64,000 bases of DNA from Bdellovibrio sp. NC01. Its GTDB lineage: Bacteria; Bdellovibrionota; Bdellovibrionia; Bdellovibrionales; Bdellovibrionaceae. The notes below the pieces were generated by a model, which worked only from the letters and a program-made list of their open reading frames with translations, had not been told where the DNA came from and searched no databases. The translations under genes and the position numbers were made by a program. The first letter of the stretch is position 1; each line of letters begins with the position of its first letter. Below, piece after piece: positions 43,262-53,282 of the stretch. The stretch is from the NCBI RefSeq assembly GCF_006874625.1, contig NZ_CP030034.1:2666001-2730000 (forward strand), read 5' to 3'.

Positions 43262-43870
43262 CTATTCTAGAATCGGATGATGGCCATAAACTTTATCTTT
43301 AGCCATCGCATTGAAATGCCACCACTCGTGTTCAAGAACTTTGAAGCCTTGATCTTCAAGAAGTTTTCTTAAGATCAAACGATTGTCGTGCTGCTGACGT
43401 GTCAGCTCCCCGCTTGCTAGAAATTTTTCTTCCAATTTCGGCTGAGCCAAATCTCTAAAATCGTCAAACCCCGTGCCCATATCAAGCAACTGTCCATCAC
43501 GTGTTTGCAAAGTCAGATCAATCGCCATACCAAAATTATGCAAGGACCCTGGATGCGGAGCCGCCACATAATTCTGAAACGGAGTTCCCGCCAAATGATC
43601 GTAAAATTTCGCCTGAATACTGCGTGGACGAAGTGTGTCCCAGACATGAAACTGTAAATGCGGATAGTCTTTCTTCAGAGCACTGCACGCCTGTTGAAAC
43701 ATTTTTGCAGCCGCTGGAGCAAGAAAACAGCGCTGAAAACCACCATACACATCTGCATTCATAAAGTTATCGCCTGTGGAATATTTTAAATCCAACACCA
43801 CTTCAGAAGAGTCTTTAATTTCCGTGAAATTCTTTTCGATAAATTCGATTTGCTGCGTGAATGCGTTCAT
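43262..43870 (-). CDS. D-alanyl-D-alanine dipeptidase (VanX/DdpX-like, M15D)
   Basis: This M15D zinc dipeptidase of 202 residues has the metal site SLHNFGMAIDLTL and the catalytic EWWHF near the C terminus. It also has RPRSIQAKFYDHL, which contributes the conserved Arg. It cleaves D-Ala-D-Ala and could recycle peptidoglycan fragments or act in prey wall digestion. The ATG at 43870 is chosen. An in-frame extension upstream to 43906 looks like a signal peptide, but its first codons come from the T-run of the upstream gene's terminator. Confidence 0.88.
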   Translation of the reverse strand: MNAFTQQIEFIEKNFTEIKDSSEVVLDLKYSTGDNFMNADVYGGFQRCFLAPAAAKMFQQACSALKKDYPHLQFHVWDTLRPRSIQAKFYDHLAGTPFQNYVAAPHPGSLHNFGMAIDLTLQTRDGQLLDMGTGFDDFRDLAQPKLEEKFLASGELTRQQHDNRLILRKLLEDQGFKVLEHEWWHFNAMAKDKVYGHHPILE

Positions 43871-43892
43871 GAACGAAATCGTGCCACAAATA

Positions 43893-43928
43893 AAAAAGAG
43901 CATCAATGCCGAGTCGCAATGATGCTCT
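43893..43928 (-). terminator. intrinsic terminator between the HTH gene and the dipeptidase gene
   Basis: On the minus strand GAGCATCA and TGATGCTC pair around a 14-base loop and run into T6. The dipeptidase ATG at 43870 lies downstream of it, so readthrough or a promoter in the last 25 bases is needed. Confidence 0.78.
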
Positions 43929-43951
43929 GTATTTGGACTTAATTCGTCAGA

Positions 43952-44284
43952 CTAAAGAGAAGGACTGACTTCCGGTGCTCGCATAACTGGAGCTTGCACC
44001 TGAACCTGCGCTTCACCTCTTCTGCCAAAATGTTTTTCCCATTTACGGCGAGCTGACTTTTCTGCTTCGATTCGTGCTTGCTCAACATATTGTTCAAGCA
44101 TTTCATCTTCAGATACTTTATAGACTTTGCACATTCTTTTCAAAACCTCGACGGGCGGTTTGCGATGGCCGATCTCAAGGTTTGATAAGAACTGTGAGTT
44201 CTTGTAGCCAAGAAGCTCGACGGCTTCTTTTTGAGTTAGACATGCATCTTTGCGGTGCTTCTTGATGAAGTTTGATAGTGTCAC
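43952..44284 (-). CDS. XRE-family helix-turn-helix regulator
   Basis: The 110-residue product has an N-terminal XRE HTH domain (CLTQKEAVELLGYKNSQFLS, then NLEIGHRKPPVEVL) and a charged C-terminal region with a polar tail rich in Gln, Val and Pro. The GTG at 44284 is chosen for the AGGAGG site nine bases before it. A longer frame to 44332 adds non-family residues. Targets are unknown. The dipeptidase gene downstream is a candidate because of position only. Confidence 0.82.
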   Translation of the reverse strand: MTLSNFIKKHRKDACLTQKEAVELLGYKNSQFLSNLEIGHRKPPVEVLKRMCKVYKVSEDEMLEQYVEQARIEAEKSARRKWEKHFGRRGEAQVQVQAPVMRAPEVSPSL

Positions 44285-44522
44285 TGCTCTTACCCTCCTG
44301 TGTACCAAATGAGCAATCCATATTGGATTCATGCTTACAGTTATATAAGAACATTGCTCGCCTTAGGTAGAATCATTTAAGTAATGAAAATTACATTACG
44401 AAAAGGCAACTCCACAATTTTAGTTTATGTCACAACGACGTATACTTCTGTTTAACAGTTACAAAAGTCACACGAATGTCACTTCTTTTGACCATTGTTA
44501 ATTTGCGAACTATCTATGACCT

Positions 44523-45251
44523 ATGTGGCGCAAAGAGAGTTCACTACAACTCGTTAAAGAAATTCAAAACCTAGATCTTCCGACCTATGTCACTGACGAA
44601 GTTGGAAAAATTTATGGCAGCAACGACTCTGGCGCTGATATGTTTGGTTATCAGCAAAAAGAACTCGTTGGTGAATCGGAAGACATTTTCTTTTCTCACT
44701 ACCTTGAAAAACCTAGTGAAGCTGGTGATCACTACACGTGGCGCGTCCGCAAAAACGCGGAAATTTTTTATGCAAAAGAAGAAGTGATTTCTGTTTCTGA
44801 GAACGATCAAGACACAAAACTTTATGTCAAAACTGTCGAGGACATGTCATCACATCTGACTGTGCTGGAAAAATGCGACTTGTGGTTTACGCACTTTAAA
44901 GACTTAAATTACGGTGTCCATGTAGCAGACGCGAAAACAAGACACTTACTTTATATAAATGACCTTCTTGCGGCACGTTTGGGTTATACCGCACAAGAAC
45001 TTACCGGAACTTACGGAACGAAACTCGTCGATCCTGATCAGCTCAAGGTAATGCCCACCAAAGTTTACCCTCAAGTCGCCAACAAAGGCCGCCATCAATT
45101 TTCATTTCGTTATCTCACGAAGCATGGGATCGCCTTCCCGATGTCTGTCGAAACAGCCTGCATCAGAAATATTAAGGGCGAGATTGAATATCGCTTAACT
45201 TTAAGCCGTTTGAATGACGAAAGTCCCTGCGTCGAAACTTATCTGGTCTAA
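44523..45251 (+). CDS. double PAS-domain protein
   Basis: This 242-residue soluble protein has two PAS modules: residues 12-115 (YVTDEVGKIYGSNDSGADMFGY, then TWRVRKN) and 125-235 (GVHVADAKTRHLLYINDLLA, then GYTAQELTG). No output domain is present, so it probably works by binding a partner. No clear Shine-Dalgarno site precedes the ATG. It abuts the stop of the convergent YcaQ-like gene. Confidence 0.82.
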   Translation: MWRKESSLQLVKEIQNLDLPTYVTDEVGKIYGSNDSGADMFGYQQKELVGESEDIFFSHYLEKPSEAGDHYTWRVRKNAEIFYAKEEVISVSENDQDTKLYVKTVEDMSSHLTVLEKCDLWFTHFKDLNYGVHVADAKTRHLLYINDLLAARLGYTAQELTGTYGTKLVDPDQLKVMPTKVYPQVANKGRHQFSFRYLTKHGIAFPMSVETACIRNIKGEIEYRLTLSRLNDESPCVETYLV

Positions 45252-46397
45252 TTATTTCTCGAGCTGAAACTTTTCAAAGCGTTCAAGCTCATTTTCAATG
45301 AGCTTTTTGTTTTTCGATGACTTGTGTTTTCCCAGCCAACTCCACTGTTGGATAAGCAACTCGTTATTCTGACGATCCGTCTTCAAATCAAGAACTGCCA
45401 CCGCTTTATCGCCGATAAGCACCGGCAGCGCGAAGTATCCGTACTTGCGTTTTTCTTTGGGCACATACGCTTCGAAGCGATGATCGTAGTCGAAAAACAT
45501 GTGAAAGCGTTTGCGTTGGATCACGAGAGGATCAAATGGAGAAAGAATATGCACTAGTTCTTCGGGATGTTCTGAGGCGTGGGCTTCGTAAACTTCGGGC
45601 TCCATCCAGAACTGAGTCTTTTCGTTATCCTCAACGACAACAGAAACCAAATTCCCTTTTTTAACTCGTACTTCGACTTTCTTAAGAAGTTCTTTTTTGC
45701 GCGGAACTTTTTCAAGGTGAGCGATAGAGTCAATAGTGATAACTGCTTGCGATTTCAGTCCTCTATCAATTTCATAATCAAGAACTTCACCGGCCGTTGC
45801 TGCTTTTGGTTTTTTATCCCAGCCGAAATGACGATCTGTCAGTTCGTATTTCTTTAGCATTCCCAGACGCTCGCTGATCACTAAGTCTCCGCCATTAAAT
45901 GCCAATTGCATCGCGCGCTTTGAAGGTTTGCGACTTGCCCACTCGTGTTCTTTTTCAACCAACACGTCGTCATTAATATCGCGAATGGAAATAGCGCCGT
46001 CTTTTTTGATCAGACGCATAACCTTTTGCACATCTTCTTTTTTGACGTTGCTAAACCAGCTTGATGGGTGGGCCTTGCGATATTTCATCGCCGGAAGGAA
46101 ATATTTAAAGTCGTCCGTATGAATATAAGCAAGAGCGTGAGTCCAATATTCAAACACCGACTTATCTTTGCTTTGCGCTTGGTGCAAGTGTGCGCGTTTA
46201 TAATCGGGAATGCGGGAATAAAGAATGTGGTGATGACTGCGTTCGATGACGTTGATGGTATCAATCTGCACATAGCCCAGATGCTTAATCGCCTTGGGCG
46301 TGGCCTTAGCGCCCTGACCGAATGGAGAGCTTTCCGAAAGACCTTGAGCTTTTAACCACAGAGCACGAACTTGGGATTTTGTCAGAGTGACTTGCAT
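45252..46397 (-). CDS. YcaQ-like (HTH_42) crosslink-repair glycosylase family
   Basis: The 381-residue protein matches YcaQ/AlkX proteins, winged-helix DNA glycosylases that unhook interstrand crosslinks. It has GYVQIDTINVIERSHHHILY with the Q-x-D catalytic motif and HALAYIHTDDFKYFLP. The C-terminal part contains FDPLVIQRKRFHMFFDYDHR and YGYFALPVLIGDKAVAVLDL. The start has no strong SD. It overlaps no other gene and is preceded by a terminator from the next minus-strand gene. Confidence 0.88.
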   Translation of the reverse strand: MQVTLTKSQVRALWLKAQGLSESSPFGQGAKATPKAIKHLGYVQIDTINVIERSHHHILYSRIPDYKRAHLHQAQSKDKSVFEYWTHALAYIHTDDFKYFLPAMKYRKAHPSSWFSNVKKEDVQKVMRLIKKDGAISIRDINDDVLVEKEHEWASRKPSKRAMQLAFNGGDLVISERLGMLKKYELTDRHFGWDKKPKAATAGEVLDYEIDRGLKSQAVITIDSIAHLEKVPRKKELLKKVEVRVKKGNLVSVVVEDNEKTQFWMEPEVYEAHASEHPEELVHILSPFDPLVIQRKRFHMFFDYDHRFEAYVPKEKRKYGYFALPVLIGDKAVAVLDLKTDRQNNELLIQQWSWLGKHKSSKNKKLIENELERFEKFQLEK

Positions 46398-46435
46398 ATC
46401 TTTTTGTATGCCGATTGGTGGGGATTCTCAATAAA

Positions 46436-46462
46436 AAAAGCCCGGTTTATCGCCGGGCTTTT
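46436..46462 (-). terminator. intrinsic terminator of the small secreted-protein gene
   Basis: AAGCCCGG and CCGGGCTT form the stem with TTTATCG as loop on the plus strand. The minus-strand reading ends in T7, so it serves the 46478-47035 gene. Confidence 0.9.
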
Positions 46463-46477
46463 GGGGTTTTATTCAAT

Positions 46478-47035
46478 TTATTTGAATTTAACTGTTACCA
46501 CTTCACAGATTTGACCTTGTAGAAGTGATGCACCTAATTGGATCTTCGCGTCTAGCACATCGCTGCTGCGAAGAGCGTTTTGGCGGCTTGCCTCACACTC
46601 GTCCATATAGTGCGCGCAGATACCGACGCTGTCTTTGTTATCGCAAACCCAGAAGAATTTTTCTGTGATTCTTGAATCGAATTTCACGTCTTCAAGCTCA
46701 GAGTGAAGTTCAACACTGCACACGATCTTTGCGCGACCATCCGCTTGTACGTCTCTTGTGAAACCGTACGTAAAGTTTTTGTATTTCAGCTCAATCTTTT
46801 TGCTCTTTGCGATTTCGTTTTTACGAGCTTCGATATTCTCGATGAATTTTTCGCACTTCTCGCCAAGTTCTTGAACTGTGCCCTTTTGACTCCAATTCAA
46901 AACACGGCCCGATGGTTTACCGAAAGTACAACGTGTCCCTTCCGCATTACATCCGATACCAGAATAATAAGGGGCTGCCTGAGCGATATTGCCCAATACC
47001 ATCAACGAAAAAAGAGTCGCCAAAGTCTTTTTCAT
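46478..47035 (-). CDS. exported Cys-containing protein of unknown function
   Basis: The ATG at 47035 follows GAAAGGTG and gives 185 residues with a signal peptide ending in NIAQAA. The mature part has eight Cys, which would pair in the periplasm (GCNAEG, TRCTFG, KCEKF, VCSVEL, WVCDNK, GICAHY, DECEAS, QICEVV). No family is recognised. A longer in-frame open stretch upstream lacks a ribosome site. Confidence 0.72.
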   Translation of the reverse strand: MKKTLATLFSLMVLGNIAQAAPYYSGIGCNAEGTRCTFGKPSGRVLNWSQKGTVQELGEKCEKFIENIEARKNEIAKSKKIELKYKNFTYGFTRDVQADGRAKIVCSVELHSELEDVKFDSRITEKFFWVCDNKDSVGICAHYMDECEASRQNALRSSDVLDAKIQLGASLLQGQICEVVTVKFK

Positions 47036-47282
47036 AAAACACCTTTCAAAACGGGTTATTAATTCATGAGAGGTCTTAAGCCAAAAGCGAGCCACCGTCG
47101 ACTGCAATTGGGAGCGTCTACGCTTTGTTTGTGTGAATAAAGTTTTGACAGAGGCCCGCACAGGGGCAATTTCTTACTCGACAGTAAGCTCTTAACAATA
47201 GAAAATCACTGGCTTAATGAAACTTTCTGGAACGTCAAATTTCACTCTTTCAGAGAGGGATTTTGAGTGTTAGCATTTTCTT

Positions 47283-48230
47283 ATGAAGATCATTTCTGCG
47301 TTGAGCGTTCTTACTTTTTCTTTTGCCTTAAGTGCCATGGCAACACCTTCTTCGGTTGTTCCTTCTTCAAAGGTGCAGCGCAAACCATTTAATGAAGATG
47401 TGTTGGGTAAGAATTCAGTGATGTGTCTGCTTGCGCAGAAAATGGAAGTGCATGGGCATCGTGGTTTAGGTGGCTTTCCTAACAACACATTGTCTTCATT
47501 TCGCGCAGGCTACGATGCCGGCGCTGATGTTGCCGAGCTAGATCTGCAAATTACCGCTGACAATCATATCTTGGTGGCGCACGATGCTGTTCCCAACGTG
47601 GGGACTGAGCGCTGTTCATTGCATGGCAAGTCTTTAGAGAAAACTTCTTTGCGTGAACTGCCTTTTGCCGAAGCTTCGCAGATTCGTTGTGGCGATCGTT
47701 TATGGACGGAATCATTTACTGACTCAATTCCCGAACTCAGTGCGGTATTTGCGGCTTTTAAAGATCGTAAGTCTTTAGCTGGCAAACCCGTACGCTTAAA
47801 TATCGAAATTAAATACTTCAAAGATCAAGTGCAGTACTACCCGCCTCAGGATGAATATTTGAATATGATCTTAAAAGTCATTCGCGACAGTGGCTGGTCG
47901 ACAGATCGTTTTTTTGTTCAGTCGTTTAATCATGACATCTTGAAGGTTCTGAAATCTAAAGCGCCCGACATAGAGTTCGTGCCTTTGATTTGGGATGCCC
48001 GTGATGCCTTGAAGGCCGCGTTGGATGTGGGAAGTTCTATCGTGACTTCGGGTTTCCCGCAGTTAACGCCTGAAGTGGTTTATCAAATACATCAAAAAAA
48101 CGTGCGTGTGATCTCGTGGACACCGAATTCTGTTGAAGAATTGAAGTGGGTTATTGCTTCTGGGGCTGATGGTGTGATCACTGACCGCGCTGATTTGTTC
48201 ATGCAAATCCGCCGCGAATTATGTGAGTAA
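47283..48230 (+). CDS. exported glycerophosphodiester phosphodiesterase
   Basis: The 315-residue TIM-barrel phosphodiesterase has a signal peptide (ALSVLTFSFALSAMA) and the GDPD signatures. These include HGHRGLGGFPNNTLSSF, with the catalytic HR, DVAELDLQITADNHILVAHD with the metal-binding Glu-x-Asp and second His, and the closing SWTPNSVEELKWVIASGADG. It hydrolyses deacylated phospholipids to glycerol-3-phosphate and an alcohol, and could use prey lipids. The upstream 247 bases are divergent from the Cys-rich protein gene. Confidence 0.9.
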   Translation: MKIISALSVLTFSFALSAMATPSSVVPSSKVQRKPFNEDVLGKNSVMCLLAQKMEVHGHRGLGGFPNNTLSSFRAGYDAGADVAELDLQITADNHILVAHDAVPNVGTERCSLHGKSLEKTSLRELPFAEASQIRCGDRLWTESFTDSIPELSAVFAAFKDRKSLAGKPVRLNIEIKYFKDQVQYYPPQDEYLNMILKVIRDSGWSTDRFFVQSFNHDILKVLKSKAPDIEFVPLIWDARDALKAALDVGSSIVTSGFPQLTPEVVYQIHQKNVRVISWTPNSVEELKWVIASGADGVITDRADLFMQIRRELCE

Positions 48231-48379
48231 GTTTATTTTCACGGCCTTTTTCCCTCGAGAAATCTCATTGTAAGACGGAAATGTCATTTTTTTGCCCAAC
48301 CTTTTGACACTCTATTTTCTTGTTTCTTTTTCTGCGCGATACTGATCTCAGCTGTTAGTAATGGGACAAGGAAAATCAA

Positions 48380-48589
48380 ATGAAGAAGTTAGTTTTGAAC
48401 GTAATTAGTTATTCATTGTTTGCCGCCTCTGCGATGATTCCATCGTCAACAATGTTTGTTGCGAAATCTTTGGAGCCATCAATCTTCGATATTAATACCG
48501 CTGGTGGTTTCCAAACTGAGGGTGCATGCAAAGCGCGCTTCCTGGATAAAACCCCAAAAATCCTGCGCGACAAATGCCGCATGTCTTAA
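48380..48589 (+). CDS. very small exported protein
   Basis: This 69-residue protein has a hydrophobic N terminus (VLNVISYSLFAASAMIPSS), then a short segment with two Cys (GACKARFLD and RDKCRMS). ACAAGGAAAATCAA precedes the ATG. Its TAA shares a base with the next ATG, so both are coupled. No family is recognised. Confidence 0.6.
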   Translation: MKKLVLNVISYSLFAASAMIPSSTMFVAKSLEPSIFDINTAGGFQTEGACKARFLDKTPKILRDKCRMS

Positions 48590-48957
48590 TGTCGTATTTA
48601 CGAAAACTGCTACGCCTTATAGTTAGTTTTTGTTTTAAGATCGTCTTCGCCTTATTCAAGGCCTTATCAATTTATTTAATCGTAGCCTTCGCCGCGTTGA
48701 TCTCAACCGAAGGCTACTCATTCGTCAAACAATACGCAAACGCCAACGACGAAGGCAAAGCCTATATCATCTGCGTTTTTTCCATGCGCACAGTGGAACC
48801 ATCGGCCACGGACTTTTCAAGTTGTCTGCCCTATCGCGAGATGAGTTCGATGAAAGCCAGTGGTGAAAAGCCTCTGGAACCCGTTGAGGGCGAGTGCCCT
48901 CATGGGTATGAGTTGAAGAGTGGGATGATGGGGATGGTGTGCCTCCCCATCAAATAG
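48589..48957 (+). CDS. single-pass membrane-anchored protein with Cys-containing outer part
   Basis: The ATG at 48589 overlaps the preceding stop by one base (TAATG) and gives 122 residues. A membrane segment lies at about residues 8-40. The outer part has paired Cys (ICVFSM, SSCLPYR, GECPHGYEL, MVCLP). No family is recognised. It is convergent with the large helicase gene, whose end lies 41 bases away. Confidence 0.62.
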   Translation: MSYLRKLLRLIVSFCFKIVFALFKALSIYLIVAFAALISTEGYSFVKQYANANDEGKAYIICVFSMRTVEPSATDFSSCLPYREMSSMKASGEKPLEPVEGECPHGYELKSGMMGMVCLPIK

Positions 48958-48998
48958 CTTTTAGAGAGTAACATTTAAATTATCCCACCAACAATTTT

Positions 48999-51900
48999 TT
49001 AGGCACGATCAGAATCTGCATCTGGCTCTTGTTGCGACTCTCCATTCGTTTCACATGCCTGATTAGAAATAAGCAATGCTTTTTCAATTCGAATAATCTC
49101 TTTACGCCAATCCTTAGACCAATCTTGTGACCAAATACGTTCAATCTTCCAACCTCTAGAACGCAATAAACTTTCTCTTATTTTATCACGGTCTCTAGCA
49201 TATGGCGTGGAATGAAAGATTGCTCCGTCGCATTCAATTCCTAGTTTATAGGTGTTCGGAACAACGTTATCGTGAATGCCAAGGTCAATAAAAAATCCAC
49301 TCGCACCAATCTCAGCGGTAACTTTATGCCCATTTTCTTCCAGTCGACGTTTCACATCCAAAGCAAATCTACTCGATTTGCGGCCAGAAATTACCCCGCC
49401 AGCGGAAAATGAATTGAGGATATGGAGGGCACGCTCGAGATCGCCCTCAGAAATTGCCTTTGCATATATCAAATATTTCCCAAAGGTACATGCATCGGGA
49501 TTTTTTTCGTAGGCCTCGACGTCAGATGGAATTTCAGAAGGATCAAAGGAACAATAAACATGCATTTTAGCCTTTGCGCGAGTAATTGCCACGTTTAATC
49601 TACGCCCGCCACCTTTCTTGCCGAGCGGTCCAAAATTTTGTTTTAGCTTTTTTCCTTCTTCAGTTGGCGCATATCCGACAGACATTAGAATTACATCTCG
49701 CTCATCACCCTGCACATTTTCTAAGTTTTTAACAAATAGACCTGCGTCCGCTTCACCATCCTTATGTGCACGAGCCGCTTCAATTAATTTCCGTGTAGCC
49801 GGATCTTTCTCCATTTCCATCTCAATTACTTCGTCTATCGCAACGGCCTGCCTCTGCCCCATAGCAATAATTCCATACGACTGATCAGGGCGAACTTTTA
49901 ACAGATTTATTAAGTCGCGAACAAGGCGTTCTGCTTCCTTCAAGTTCCCATCTTTGGCAGTAAAAAAAGCTTTCTCGATCTTTTCAAATCTAATCGCACC
50001 GCTAGATGCTAGTACTGTAGGATTTGGGACCGCAATTAATCTTCCGCCATAAAATGCGCGATTGGAGAATGCAATCAAAGACTCTGCTTTGCTGCGATAG
50101 TGCCACTCCAACAAAACTTCTGGAAATACCTGGCATGCCAAATCAAGCACACTTGAAGCTATCTCGATGTCATCGTCTTCATCATCGATCACTCCGCCAG
50201 CGAAGAAATTTGTGGGCGGCATCTGCTTATTATCTCCAACAACAATCATGGTCTTTGCTCTATAAATTGATGGGATTGCATCTTCGACTCGAACCTGCGA
50301 CGCTTCATCAAAAATGATAACATCAAAAAGCCCATCTCTTAATGGAAGCATTTGGCTAATACTAAGGGGACTCATGAGCCAACATGGTTTTAACTGAAGC
50401 ATGGTCTCTAAGGCCCCTCTCTCCATAATTTCTCTAGGAGAAAGTACTTTGTTCTGCTTTTCAGCTTCGCGCTTTAATAGAGGAAGTCCAGAGCGGTCCG
50501 ACTCTTGAGACCACCTACGAGCAAATGCTTGGTGAACGGCGGATTGCGACCCATTCTTGTGAGCTTCAGATACAACTTTAAACTCCTCAATTAACTTATG
50601 AATTCCTTCGCGAGTATATGCGCGTAACTCAGGGGATTTGCGAATCAAATCATCGGCCCAAGCAAAAAGCATAGTTGCTTCAATTGCCGATGACCACTTA
50701 CCTTTAATAGCGCTTAAATGATTGTTAATAATGGATTTTAAATCGTCTATTCCAAATTTCTTCTGAAGTTTGTCAGTGTAAATATCCGCCTTATCTATAG
50801 TTTCTAAAGAGTCAATACTACTGATCAAACTATCTAAAAAAAGAATTCTCTCGCTAAAAACAAGCGGTTTTGGATATTCGGTCAAAAGATCGCCCAGTGT
50901 ATCCCACAAGCTTTGCACTTCAATATGAAGCTCTCTTAATTTTACAAATGTCATCCGAACTTTTTCGATGTTAGATATAGTTCTATTAAATCCCTCCAGT
51001 GAGCTTACAGCTTCTGACATCATTTTCGCTGGCAAAGCATTATTTGAACAACTCGAAAAAAATGCCTTCAGGGATTGCAATCTTTCAATTTGAGAAACTA
51101 TCCAGTCGTTCAAACTTTTATAGTCAGATTTATCTGGTAAATCTTGAGAAATGAATGAAGACGCAAAGGTACATAGATCCTCAGAAGCCGCAAGATATTC
51201 CAGATATCCTTTAAATGGAGCCGTCGTTCCGTTCCACACCGGGCAAATGATATTACGTAGCTTTCGGTTAATCCAGTAAGCACTCGTAAACCAATCAGTG
51301 AAACCACGTGGAATACTATAATATAATTCCAGCTCTTCAACTTTCGCTGTTTCTGAATTAGGAGCAATTGAATAAAAATACTCCTGATTTTTTTCCAACT
51401 TCGCCTGGAGTAATTTCAAATTTGCTACAGTAGCATCCAGAACTTGTGTCATATCATTTCTCTTTTGCGACCAGAGATTTGTGTAACAAGCTGAAATAGC
51501 GACGGTTCCCAATATCTTATTGAATGATTCTTCACTAACGGCTAGCTCACCAGTCTCTTGACTGAGAATATCATCTAAACTGACCTTCTCATCTTCGAGC
51601 GCCAGCAATTTCATTTTCAAATCACGAAGTTCACGCTCTAAACTGTTCGTTCGAATTACGTCATATCTACGATATTTCCAACCGGTCATTTCAAAGTCTG
51701 GGCACGCTTCTAAAATTTCTTGAATTAAGTCAATATCAGTACTCAAGTATCTGATTTGCTCGTAGTTGAACTTCGCAAAGTGTGGGATAAGATTAGGATG
51801 AAATTTTTTAGAATCCATCTGTGACTGTGCTACAAGAAGCTCAGCCGCCTGAAGTCCGCTCTGGAAGTGCGTGGCTACCAGAGCGTCGGCATATTGATGT

Positions 51901-53282
51901 ATACCCTGTTTAATATTATCAAGATCGTCCGTAAGGCGTAGCCATTCCTTTTCACTAACTTCACTAGGTGAGGAGTTCGCCAAGGAAAGAAAAGATTTAT
52001 ATAGATCTGACTTATTAAGATCACTACTATGTATTAGAACAGCTTGTTCGTCGATTCGTGCACTTCGCATTCTATTATAGACGACATCAAGTGCAGGCCT
52101 CTTTTCAGAAACAAACAGCACCTTTTTCCCTTTTGCCAAATAATCAGCAATTAAATTAACAATAGTCTGACTTTTTCCTGTTCCCGGAGGTCCTTGAATT
52201 ACAATTGCATTTGACTTCGTTGCTTGGTCGATTGCACGATGTTGCGTACTATCGATATCTACGACAAAATAGTTTTCGCGTTCTTTATAAGCATCCAACT
52301 CTTTCAATCTATTGCGATCCAAATCACTCTTTTTTTCGGCGAGCGGACTTCCGTTAAATAGCTCATTAAGAATTGGATGTGGCTTCTCGTCTTCCAAGAT
52401 TTGATCATAATCTTTAATTAAAACCATTCGGCTAGCGCTTAACTGATCGAGATAAAATGCGTCGACCAGCACAAAATTATGACCGGTAACTTGATTATAT
52501 ATTTCCAGATCTTGCTGCGAAAGCGCCTCTTCGATGGGAATAGGGATTCTTTCGATAATTTCTCCATCAGCATCTTTAAGAATTTTGAATTTACTTGGCG
52601 CATCGGGAACTCTATCGACCTGGTTAGAAGCAAACACGACATTACGATCCAATCGTTTCATCTGATTGACGAAGAAATCGAGTGCATTCTCAATGTTTTC
52701 AAACTCTATATCCTCAGGAACCTCAAAACCAAAATTTTGTTTTAAAGCTAGCAAAAGAGAGGGATTAAAGGACAAATCATTATCTTCGGCCTTCAAAATC
52801 AAATGCTTTTTCTTATTTTTTTTTAGATCAACAGCAACTTTAAAAATGGGAGAAATTAATAGATCTTCTTTAGGTACTTGGTTGGAAGTACGCCAGCATA
52901 AGAATGGCCCCAAAATCCAGGCGCCAGAAATCCCAAACTCCCTCTGGTGTCTATCGTCAGTCAATCTGACTTTATCAATCTTACTATAGAACTTCTTAAC
53001 CGAGTTACCATCTGTGACCGACTCGATCCTGAAATGTTCATTTAAATTCATTTCAATTTCGGATTTAAGAACAGACGATATCCCAGAGCAAATTCTTGCT
53101 GGAATAAATGCCCCCTCTTTGTCCTTGATCATCACGGATTCGCTAAAAGGAGAACGAGTCAAATTTATAGAGGACGAATTAGACTCTTTATAATAGAGTT
53201 CACGATTCCTTCTAGATAAATTTGCTAAAAGATCTTTGTGCTTTTTTAACTGTCTTTGCAAGTAAGACGATGAATCTGACAT
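48999..53282 (-). CDS. SF1 helicase with N-terminal DUF4011-like and C-terminal Vsr-like nuclease domain
   Basis: The 1427-residue protein opens with LSRRNRELYY, as in DUF4011 helicases. It has Walker A with Lys370 (QGPPGTGKSQTIVNLIADYL), a DEAS box at 992 (FDEASQVRVEDAIPSIY) and SF1 motifs near 1150-1260 (NVQGDERDVILMSVGYAP, RRLNVAITRAKAKMHVY). The C terminus is a Vsr/REase fold with GIECDGAIFHSTPYARDRDK, containing Glu1350 and Asp1352. This architecture is common in defence loci. The gene is AT-richer than its neighbours and is divergent from a restriction-like gene. AGGAGA precedes the ATG. Confidence 0.88.
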   Translation of the reverse strand: MSDSSSYLQRQLKKHKDLLANLSRRNRELYYKESNSSSINLTRSPFSESVMIKDKEGAFIPARICSGISSVLKSEIEMNLNEHFRIESVTDGNSVKKFYSKIDKVRLTDDRHQREFGISGAWILGPFLCWRTSNQVPKEDLLISPIFKVAVDLKKNKKKHLILKAEDNDLSFNPSLLLALKQNFGFEVPEDIEFENIENALDFFVNQMKRLDRNVVFASNQVDRVPDAPSKFKILKDADGEIIERIPIPIEEALSQQDLEIYNQVTGHNFVLVDAFYLDQLSASRMVLIKDYDQILEDEKPHPILNELFNGSPLAEKKSDLDRNRLKELDAYKERENYFVVDIDSTQHRAIDQATKSNAIVIQGPPGTGKSQTIVNLIADYLAKGKKVLFVSEKRPALDVVYNRMRSARIDEQAVLIHSSDLNKSDLYKSFLSLANSSPSEVSEKEWLRLTDDLDNIKQGIHQYADALVATHFQSGLQAAELLVAQSQMDSKKFHPNLIPHFAKFNYEQIRYLSTDIDLIQEILEACPDFEMTGWKYRRYDVIRTNSLERELRDLKMKLLALEDEKVSLDDILSQETGELAVSEESFNKILGTVAISACYTNLWSQKRNDMTQVLDATVANLKLLQAKLEKNQEYFYSIAPNSETAKVEELELYYSIPRGFTDWFTSAYWINRKLRNIICPVWNGTTAPFKGYLEYLAASEDLCTFASSFISQDLPDKSDYKSLNDWIVSQIERLQSLKAFFSSCSNNALPAKMMSEAVSSLEGFNRTISNIEKVRMTFVKLRELHIEVQSLWDTLGDLLTEYPKPLVFSERILFLDSLISSIDSLETIDKADIYTDKLQKKFGIDDLKSIINNHLSAIKGKWSSAIEATMLFAWADDLIRKSPELRAYTREGIHKLIEEFKVVSEAHKNGSQSAVHQAFARRWSQESDRSGLPLLKREAEKQNKVLSPREIMERGALETMLQLKPCWLMSPLSISQMLPLRDGLFDVIIFDEASQVRVEDAIPSIYRAKTMIVVGDNKQMPPTNFFAGGVIDDEDDDIEIASSVLDLACQVFPEVLLEWHYRSKAESLIAFSNRAFYGGRLIAVPNPTVLASSGAIRFEKIEKAFFTAKDGNLKEAERLVRDLINLLKVRPDQSYGIIAMGQRQAVAIDEVIEMEMEKDPATRKLIEAARAHKDGEADAGLFVKNLENVQGDERDVILMSVGYAPTEEGKKLKQNFGPLGKKGGGRRLNVAITRAKAKMHVYCSFDPSEIPSDVEAYEKNPDACTFGKYLIYAKAISEGDLERALHILNSFSAGGVISGRKSSRFALDVKRRLEENGHKVTAEIGASGFFIDLGIHDNVVPNTYKLGIECDGAIFHSTPYARDRDKIRESLLRSRGWKIERIWSQDWSKDWRKEIIRIEKALLISNQACETNGESQQEPDADSDRA

